DNA of 64,000 bases. It comes from Prosapia bicincta (Eukaryota > Arthropoda > Insecta > Hemiptera > Cercopidae). Position 1 is the first letter of the stretch. The number at the start of each line of letters is the position of its first letter. The position numbers were made by a program, and so were the translations under genes. Under the pieces are notes generated by a model, which did no database searches, was not told the origin of the DNA, and saw only the letters and a program-made list of their open reading frames with translations. The DNA lies in assembly GCA_036971475.1 (NCBI GenBank), contig JBAIZL010000002.1, positions 228,550,143 through 228,614,142 on the forward strand, read 5' to 3'. Positions 48,720 through 64,000 of the stretch are shown piece by piece.

Positions 48720-49235
48720 ACGTGAGTGGCCTTTGTACTGTAAGAATAATTTATTGTTTATGATTTCGTGAATAATAATTTTAGTTGATATCTTGAATTA
48801 CCTAGTGTAAAAATATAAAAAATTATAAAAATAACTAGTTTATAATATTTTTGGTCAAATACACCTTAAGGAACTCTGAATTAAATAGAACTTTGAACAT
48901 TTTGCAAAAAAGGTTTTTTATCTAATTGCATGTTAATATGTTACTTGCCCTTTATATGTCCCGCATGCTAAGGGTTAAATTGATTTATATTTTTTTGTCA
49001 CCATAATATTTTAAAAGTTTTTTTATATGTTTTTCTTAGAGATAATAATATACATATATATAGTGTTAACAGTTAGTAATATGATTGTAAGACTTGAAAT
49101 TACATTAATTCTGTTTCATCCAACAAAAAAGAAATCAAGTTGTATATGGCATGTTGTTGCATATTATTGAAAATTATATATTTATTATCAAATTTTATAT
49201 ATTTATATATAAATTTAATTTCAGAGGCCTTAGCA

Positions 49236-56779
<7,544 letters not shown>

Positions 56780-56833
56780 ACATTCCATTATTGTTAATAC
56801 AGACATAACTTTTCTTATTTTGTTTTTAAAAAA

Positions 56834-56914
56834 AATAAAAATTGTAACTTCAAAATTTCTGTTTCGACTAAAAATTATTGACCAAGCCAGTTTGTTAATG
56901 TTTTAGGCAATAAA
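56834..56914 (+). terminator. Hsc70 polyadenylation signals
   Basis: AATAAA occurs at 56834-56839 and 56909-56914, 55 and 130 bases after the stop codon. Either could direct cleavage; both are in a plausible 3' UTR. Confidence 0.6.
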
Positions 56915-57959
56915 TTATATTGAATTTGGCATTCACTTCAAAAACTGTTTTAATTCTTATCCTTTAAGCCTGGAGTTTTTCCAGTTTTGACTTGATTTAC
57001 ATTATCTAAGTTCGAGATGTTTATCATGTATTTTTTCTAATTAGATGTCTTGTGTTCAAATTTTCAATCGTTGATAAAAAACTATTAATTTATTCAAGTT
57101 CAAATAAATTTTTTAAAAGTAGTGGATGACACTTTATGATTTATTAATATTGGTTTTACATGGGAGAAAAACTTCCACAAAAGGGGCCATTTATGCAACA
57201 GTTATTTTGTACCACTTGGCTAGAAATTAATGAATTGATAACATGATTTCATAAATACAACTGATTTTATGTTATGGGTAATGTGGTAGAACACCTGTTT
57301 TAACACATAGGGTCTGATGCTTTTTATTAATTGTAATTATTTAATTAAATGTAACTAAAATTAAAATTTTCTTTGTTGACTAAAGTAGGAATTAACTGAA
57401 AAATGTTTGTTCATATTTTTATCATTAGGTCGGATCCAAGATTTCTAGTTTTATCTAGCTAAAGTGGGCAATGACTCTTTACATTGCAGATCATTTGTTA
57501 CAGTTTTTAAAATTGATTACCCATGTCTAATATGTTATTACACAGCTAATTTTTCCCCCAAAAAATTACTTTTGGTAATTTATGTCTTGGTTTAGTTTTG
57601 CATCATCTAAGTTACAGATGTTTATTTTAAAGAGTTTTGCAGTTTATAAAAGCCATTGCAGTTTACTTTCTGAATTTAGCAACTTTACTGATTTATGATC
57701 ATTATTAAATGATATATTACCATTACCTTGATTCAGGCTTATAAAGATCTGTAAAAATAATTAACCATAATTTTGTTCAAATTGATATATAAAAAGCATT
57801 CTGGGTATTTCTATTGGGGCATACTGCATGTGCCAGTTTGGTGGACTTCTGAGTTCCCTTGGCTGAACATGACCATAAATAAATACTTGCATACAATACT
57901 TGGATTGTAAATCTTTGAAATTTGTAGTATTTCTAGACAATGTACAGAGTTTGTTCTAT
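56915..57959. other. Intergenic AT-rich stretch
   Basis: Nothing supportable was found between the Hsc70 3' end and the hAT element. Confidence 0.4.
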
Positions 57960-59155
57960 CAGGGTGTCTAGTGACAGGGAAAACCGGGAAAACCTGGAAA
58001 AGTCAGGGAATTTTAAGATTCTGGAAAATTCAGGGAAAATTTTAAAAAATCGGGAAAATATTTATTTTGATTAGAAACAAAACTAGTGGCCATTGCTCTC
58101 GAATATTTGGTATTGTAAGCCAGCGGGCTGGTTTAGGGGCAGGGCAGTCTGGAAATAACACTTTTTTATTTAGATGCCCATTATTTATTTGATAAGCCCA
58201 ATGCTATGACTTCAGGACTTATGTCAATAAATATTAAACGTGTCGAGTTGGTACAGCTGGGACCTTTTACCCTGGACCGTTGGTACAGCTGGGACCTTTT
58301 ACCCTGGACCGTGGCCTTGGGGTGCGCAGTGGTTCTGTTATCATATGGACAGGTGGGGATAACAGATAACTCAGTCTGTTTCTGACCACACAGAACGCTG
58401 TGTAAACATTCGTAGCCAGCTATTTGTCTAGACTCGTGATAGTATGTGTTTTATTTGACGGTGATTATTTGTACACTGTTTATTTCAACATGGAAGGTTC
58501 TGGTTTTCATTGCCGTAGCGGGCAAGCGCGTCATGCAGATGTCGTCATTACCTCCCCTCCTTCCTTAGGATAAATATAAACTAAAAGATAAAGTGACTGA
58601 AGCAGAGATTATATGGTGCGTGAATTTAGTAATGCAACACTTCTTTACGCAATGCAGAAGGTAGTGTGCCTCTTTCTAAGGATGTTCCCTGATAGCACCA
58701 TTGCACAGAACATGAGATTGCGGAAAGATAAAATTTCCTATAGTGTTGTAATCGGTTTATCAAATTATATTAAAGACCTGTTACTGACATCATTAAATTC
58801 AAATTCTAACTATGTAATTGGCTTTGACGAAAGTTTAAACAAAATATCACAAAGAGCCCAAATGGATTTGAGTGTTACGTATTGGGATGCAGAGACGGAT
58901 GAAGTGAAAGCTCGATATTTTGGTTCTGTGTTCCTTACAGACACAAAAGCAAAAGAGTTACTCAATTCGTTCTTCAAAGTCTGGATTTATCCAAGATCCT
59001 TCAGATATCAATGTAAACTGGGCTTTCTATAGACATCTAAAAGAGGAAAAGTCAGGGAAAACTCAGGGAATTTCTTCAAGCTATTTTACTAGACACCCTG
59101 GAAAAGTCAGGGAAAACTCAGGGAATTTCTTCAAGCTATTTTACTAGACACCCTG
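57960..59155 (+). mobile_element. hAT-type DNA transposon, about 1.2 kb, deleted
   Basis: The left end CAGGGTGTCTAGTGACAGGG (57960) pairs with ttttactagacaccctg at the right. The right terminal 55 bp are present twice in tandem (59046-59100 and 59101-59155), each ending in gacaccctg. Subterminal cagggaa-type words are repeated at both ends. A hAT transposase fragment lies inside. No clear 8-bp target duplication is visible: the left flank ends tgttctat and the right begins tctatttc. The doubled right end may reflect a rearrangement. A 34-bp phrase, ttggtacagctgggaccttt onward, is duplicated in tandem at about 58246-58312. Confidence 0.8.
58613..59090 (+). pseudogene. hAT transposase fragment
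   Basis: The open frame contains FLRMFPDSTIAQNMRLRKDK, SNYIKDLLLTSLNSNSNYVI, GFDESLNK, QMDLSVTYWDAETDEVKARY and SVFLTDTKAKELLNSF. After a frameshift near 58990 the next frame gives IQDPSDINVNWAFYRHLKEE. FDESLN is the catalytic-aspartate region at the start of the RNase H-like fold in this insect hAT group. The N-terminal BED finger, later catalytic residues and the dimerisation tail are absent. Intact proteins have about 600-700 residues, so this is an internal piece of about 150 and is not functional. Confidence 0.75.
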
Positions 59156-59973
59156 TCTATTTCATAATTAATTTTCTGTATACATCTTTTTCTAATGTTC
59201 GCAGCCCCAGTTTGTGTTTCGCAGCGTATATGGCTATTTTGTGGGACGATAGACTTAATTCAATGTTACAATTTGGTTGATCACTCTGCATTTAGATTCA
59301 TTTAAGTGGCATTCTAATCGAACAATATTTTCAATTTGTGTTCAAATAATATTGTCTTGACTTTATACATAACCTAAAGTTACTAGTTAATTTTGATTTT
59401 ATAAGTTGTGTTTTCAAGTACACTTGGGGTTACATATATAAAAAAATGTTTCTTATTCCTGTTTTATTTATTTACCAAAATATTTATTGGCACATTTGAT
59501 GTACTTCTTTATTGGCCTAAAAGTTTGGCATTCAAAATCATCAATTCAATTAAAAACGGGGGAGTCTTGTTCTAAGGTTACCTGTGGTTATGAGAGGTTT
59601 AAAATAATCCATTTTAGTGTTGTGTAATTTAGGGTTTGGCCCCCTTTATTTTTTAGTATGGAATGAAATCACATCCAACCCCCCTGCAGACGTTCATATG
59701 GGGGCGCCCATGCTAACAACTAATAACATTGTAAATGGTAGTCTAAAACATTTACATAATGTAACATTGCCTTTTTTGTAGCAGCATTGTAGAGTTTTGA
59801 TTGACATTTATTACCTTGGCTTCTTTGTTTTAGTCTGGTAAACAAAAAATGGTCCTTAAAATTTCTGTATTTAATTGAAAATGATCCAATTTTTTTTGAA
59901 AAAAATTTAATTTTTATAAGGGTCCGATCACAATTGATTAAACAATAACATTCCTTGCATTTTTTCTCTTATC
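59156..59973. other. Intergenic AT-rich stretch
   Basis: No gene or repeat recognised. Confidence 0.35.
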
Positions 59974-59975
59974 TA

Positions 59976-60840
59976 CGAGGGTGGTCCACAAAGTAACCTA
60001 CGTTTTGAAATTAAAAAAAAGCAGTTGAGATACAAAAATGTTATTATATACATGTTAAAACTACAGCTTTTCTCTACTTTTCTACATATTCACCATACAA
60101 ATTCAAGCACTTATATCTTTTAACAGTTTTTGAAATTGTTTTAAAAAAATCTGCCGCCTGAGAACGTAGCCAACCTGCCTCGGCGTTTTGAAGCTCTTCA
60201 TCACTCTCAAACCTCTGAGATGCAAGCCACGCTTTATATACGGGAAAAGATGGAATTCACTGGGAGCCAAGTCCGGGCTGTATGGATGGTGGTCAAAAAC
60301 GTCCCATTTGAACTTTTCCAAAAGTTCAGTTGTTTGAGCTGTGTGAGGGTGGGCATTGTCATGGACAAACGCGCCAGATTTCAGAAGACCACGACGCTTG
60401 TTTTGAATCGCTTGTCATAGCCATTTTAAGGTTTCACAATAAGCTGCAGCTGTAATGGTCGTACCACACACTATAAATTCAACGAGCAAGATGCCCTTAG
60501 CATCCCAAAAAACTGTAGCTATCAATTTTCTTGCTGAAAAAGATTGGCGAGCTTTTTCTTTGGCTTGCTTGGCGAAGCGGTATGACCCCATTGTATTGAC
60601 TGTTTTGTTTCGGCCTTCAAATAGGCTACCCGAGTCTCATCTCCTGTAACATCCTGTTCAAAAATGTTTCTCCTTCAACGTCATAGTGAGTAAGAGAGTC
60701 TATGGCAGAACTCGTTCTTTTCATTTTGTGATCATCGGTGAGCACTTCTAGAATCCAACGAGCACAAAACTTGTGATAGCCTAGTTTTTCTGTCACTATC
60801 TCATGCACAAGACTTCGATAAAATTTTATTTCATTCTCAT
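59976..60840 (-). mobile_element. mariner element, 5'-truncated
   Basis: The plus-strand left edge CGAGGGTGGTCCACAAAGTA at 59976, preceded by TA, is a mariner inverted repeat and is the 3' end of the element. Transposase pieces fill the interval on the minus strand up to about 60840. Similarity then stops, and neither the N-terminal half of the DNA-binding domain nor a second inverted repeat is seen. A long (TA)n tract lies 150 bp further on. Confidence 0.85.
60085..60840 (-). pseudogene. mariner transposase, truncated and frameshifted
   Basis: From high to low coordinate: HEIVTEKLGYHKFCARWILE with LTDDHKMKR (second HTH and linker), GDETRVAYLKAETKQSIQWG (first catalytic D), ASPSKPKKKL, VFWDAKGILLVEF, FVHDNAHPHTA (second catalytic D), then FKWDVFDHHPYSPDLAPSEF and HLFPYIKRGL. 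Frameshifts and a stop (after LKW) separate them. The third acid sits in LAPSE, where mariners normally have LAPSD, giving a D-to-E change in the D34D triad. The N-terminal portion is missing. The gene is dead. Confidence 0.88.
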
Positions 60841-60987
60841 ATTTCTTTTTGTGTTATCTCTTCGATTGACAAAGACTACTGTGTGGTTGAAATATATCAT
60901 TGTTTAAGTGCTTTTATGTGTTTCTATTTCAAGACTACAGAGTGGACTCTTACCAAGGTAAGTCTGTCAGTCTCCTAGTCCAAAAAA

Positions 60988-60990
<3 letters not shown>

Positions 60991-61067
<77 letters not shown>
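60991..61067. repeat. (AT)n microsatellite
   Basis: About 38 uninterrupted AT units. Confidence 0.98.
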
Positions 61068-61068
<1 letters not shown>

Positions 61069-61870
61069 CTAGGTAAAGTAAATGTGTGAAGGTTCAAGTG
61101 TCGCCATTACATCAGATAATGTTGATTATGTAACTGACAAGGACAATAATGACACAAAGAACTCTTGAAGTACCAGGCAGTTTAGAGTTGCACATTGAGA
61201 AAAATAATATGTAGTGTGTGAAAACAATAAGACATTAAAGTGGATCTATATGGAGGTAGGAGTAACTACATATATTTAACACATTAAACACTAATTATAA
61301 TCAACTACTTATTACAGTATTTTTGGTCGTTCATTGGCAATTTGAATGCTATTGTTCCTTCTTTGACTGAGAATCTTCTCTGTTTATAACTATTCTAATA
61401 TAATTATACCATGACACTAATTCAAAGCCAAATCTAAACCTACCTATCAAAAGTCAAAATGTAGTAGAAACATTACAGCTGAAAAATGGATGAAATCCGA
61501 ACCCGAGTACGACTGGCTTGATAAGGGTGACCATGCTGAGCTGTGCACAGCACAAGTGAAATTTGGTATATTGACAAATGCACAATTTGTCAATTGGTAT
61601 ATTTTGTTCTTTTTTTCCTCAGAATTAATGAAATTTCAAGGGAAACTGCATCATGCTACTTGTAAAAATTATTAAATCTCTAGTGTAACCTCTGAAGTTA
61701 TTACATAAAAGGCTTCATAAAATCTAATAAATTCGTTTGAGGAATTGAAGATTTTTTCTGACTCAGAATTTCTTCAACACAGATTTATGGCAGAAATGCG
61801 CTTATCATTGGAGCCCTATGTTTTCCTAACTTTGTAAAACTAACTAAATTAAACTAAAGGCATTTTGTCA
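61068..61870. other. Non-coding stretch
   Basis: Nothing firm. SEPEYDWLDKGDHAE at 61490-61540 is an isolated plus-strand frame without a recognised family. Confidence 0.3.
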
Positions 61871-61874
61871 AGTT

Positions 61875-62400
61875 TCCAACCTCATTTCATCTTCTACGTC
61901 AACTGGGTCTAGAGAATCTGCGTTTTTAAGATCTTGCTCTTGTGCGCGCATTTCTATGAGCTCATCAATTAATTGTCAGCTCCTGGTTGTGTAAATCCAG
62001 CAGTTTTTGAAGTCATTATCCACTTCAAAATCGAGTTGTCGGGCAAAACCGACACCTTCCTCAATCACATCAGCAATTTCATCTGGCTAGCACTGATTCC
62101 ACTTGAGTTTCAGCGGCGAAAAAATACACATCTTTTTCCAAACGCCATTTAAAGTTTTTTGTGAAATTTCATTCCAAGATATCCAATGATTCTCAAAGCA
62201 TCTAAAACATTGAATTGTTTCCAAATATCTTCAACAGAGAGTTCATTATTCTGTCACATAGCTTCTTACAGATGCGCAAATGATCTTGTGTAATAAGCTC
62301 TAAATATTTTGATGACTCCCTGATCCATGGGTTGAAGTAAACTAGTTGTGTTTGGTGGCAAAAATAAACCTGTGTCGAAATTAGTTAAAATAGTAGGAAT
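61875..62400 (-). pseudogene. Tigger transposase, C-terminal half relic
   Basis: The minus strand reads TGLFLPPNTTSLLQPMDQGV, IKIFRAYYTRSFAHL, then after stops ELSVEDIWKQFNVLDALRII, FGKRCVFF, EEGVGFARQLDFEVDNDF, LIDELIEMRAQEQD and VEDEMRLET. FLPPNTTSLLQPMDQGVI followed by a Y-R/T-R-rich helix is the best-known signature of Tigger transposases, just after the second catalytic aspartate. At least three stops and several frame changes are present. The N-terminal CENP-B-like domains are not seen upstream (62400-63000). It is distinct from the fragments at 8707 and 15511. Confidence 0.85.
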
Positions 62401-64000
62401 GACCAGGTAGAATGACCACATAGCTAGTTGCTGTAATAGTAGCAGTGTTGATGTTTTATTTATAATTAGTGTTTTTAAAATTTTATAAAATGATTTAAAA
62501 GATATGCATATACTATGGATAACGAAAAATTAAAGAGGCAACAGGCACAAATAAAGTTTAGCTGAATTAATACCAATGTCATTGAATGATCGTTGAGCTC
62601 ACCCATATAGTAACAATGTCCCTCTGCCATGGTAGAGTAACTGCAGGTTAAAAAGGAAAAATAATATCGCTATATAGGAAAACAAAATTGTTATATATTT
62701 CATATAATTTATATATTCTTATAGCTAAATTAATTGTAATTTTTTGAAAAATGTAGTCTTTATACTTTTTAATGATAAAAAGTATGACCAATCACAAATT
62801 ATACAAACTTTGATTTTACCCAAAAAGTTGAAAATATTTTGTATATTCAACTGCACATATTTTGTCTAAAAGATAATGAAAATTCCAAGGTATATATTTT
62901 ATAGTGAATTTATTCTAGATTCATTATATGTATAGTTTTATATCGAAAGAATTTATTAATGAAGCTAAAACTAAAAAAGAAGGGAAACTACACATTTGTC
63001 AACATGTCATTAAGTAATTATGAAATACAGTACAGTGTATCTAGTCTAATCAATCCGGATCTAGTCTAGATATTAAACACAATTGCAGTCGGTAAAATAA
63101 TTTTTCAATTATTTGGAGTTGGAAAAAATAACATTGGTTATTATAAATTATATTTTTATTTAAAAGAATAATAATTTCAGTGATGGTAGTTAAAAGTACC
63201 TATTTATATAAAATAGAAGTAAGAAAACATAACTAACACAAAATAGATATTTAGGGCTTAGTCGACTTCAGCCTTATATTTCAGTAAAACTTACTGTAAT
63301 GTCTTGGTGTACTAGATTACAAATACAATCTAAAATTTAAATTTTATGTTTTGCCATTGGCTATAATCAAAACCAAATATATCATGTAAATGGTACATAT
63401 AAAATACTAGATTAAATAGTTGAAATAAAGAAGCTGATATTCACAACTACTTTACAACTACAACTACATACAAGCACTCTAAGAGACAGACCCTCTCAAG
63501 AACAAAACATTTCTTAGTTTCCACAGAATGTTTGAACATACATTTTAATGAAAAATAATGACACCTATTCATTGGAACTAATATCTTTTATTTCAAAAGG
63601 TATGTAGATGTGTTTGGATTAGTCATACAGGATGTTTCCTGTAGATTTTTTTTGTCAGACCAAAATTTTATGTTGACCAACAGATTGTAAACGGTCTCTT
63701 CGAAATGGCAAAGTAACAAAAAAACTGACTGTAGGACAAAATAGTATACACGACTTTTTCAGAAAGGAATAAGAAACACACACATAATTTTTGTAGTAGC
63801 AAAATGGATCTCCACAATTCATTTTGTAAACTAGGATTTTTAGGCCACCAAGCAGAAGCAACACACAGTTATTACTGACTCTCTGAACTTCAGTACATTT
63901 CAACATATGTTTTTTGGTTAACAAAAACTTCATAAATAAATGTATTATAAAAGGGTAATTTATAAAATAATGTTCCCTCAAAGGTTTGGTGGCAGAATTC
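62401..64000. other. Featureless AT-rich stretch
   Basis: No recognisable gene. The 108-codon minus frame at 63655-63981 shows no domain features. Confidence 0.35.

Larger units (their letters stand above)
44541..49224 (+). other. Putative Hsc70 5' UTR intron 1
   Basis: It is bounded by GT at 44541 and by ttaatttcag ending at 49224, just before aggccttagcaATG. It is loaded with repeats between about 45530 and 48450. The part from 44541 to 45530 shows nothing recognisable. If the alternative first exon near 48600-48719 is the real one, only 48720-49224 is intron and the rest is upstream DNA. Confidence 0.4.

Noticed and set aside
49140..49235. N-terminal extension of Hsc70
   Set aside because: The extra residues come from intron sequence before the acceptor at 49224; the family start is at 49236.

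Overview
This window looks like nuclear DNA of an arthropod, most likely an insect and perhaps a hemipteran. It is AT-rich, contains one intron-split gene with GT-AG junctions, and carries long microsatellites and many decayed eukaryotic transposons. The species is inference; no sequence here names it. The single well-supported host gene is a cytosolic Hsc70 (HSP70 cognate) on the plus strand. It has four coding exons between 49236 and 56779 that join to a 651-residue protein with all key ATPase residues and a C-terminal EEVD. A compact CpG-bearing segment at 44326-44540 has three CCAAT-type boxes, a perfect heat-shock element and a good splice donor, so it is a candidate Hsc70 promoter and 5' UTR exon. 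A second candidate first exon lies at about 48600-48719.

Layout. 1-8.7 kb: dispersed and inverted repeats, a decayed LINE reverse transcriptase (minus), a decayed Helitron helicase end (minus), and about eight copies of a ~155-bp tandem repeat. 8.7-16.1 kb: pogo/Tigger-type fragments, a 1172-bp pogo-type element with TA target duplications, and a 1453-bp Merlin element with long inverted repeats, an 8-bp target duplication and a broken transposase related to bacterial IS1595. 16.1-31.5 kb: mostly featureless AT-rich DNA with CA/TG microsatellites, one inverted repeat pair, a palindromic MITE and one or two tRNA-type SINEs. 31.5-33.1 kb: a 98-bp x 4 tandem repeat and the end of a non-LTR retrotransposon. 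33.17-40.4 kb: a complex satellite. Its main unit is an 89-bp dimer, changing to 90 bp, with segmental higher-order duplications. It is interrupted by a 543-bp near-perfect palindrome and by a 904-bp MULE-type element.

40.4-49.2 kb: quiet DNA, a clean 552-bp hAT MITE, then the putative Hsc70 promoter and a nest of direct and inverted MITE copies inside the putative 5' UTR intron. 49.2-56.9 kb: the Hsc70 gene. 57-64 kb: a hAT element with transposase fragment, a truncated mariner, a long TA microsatellite and a Tigger transposase fragment.

None of the transposase genes looks functional: each has stops, frameshifts or truncation. I saw no tRNA or rRNA gene and no CRISPR array. I found no coherent new multi-gene system. 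The observations most worth a second look are the architecture of the satellite array, the two candidate Hsc70 first exons and the Merlin element.
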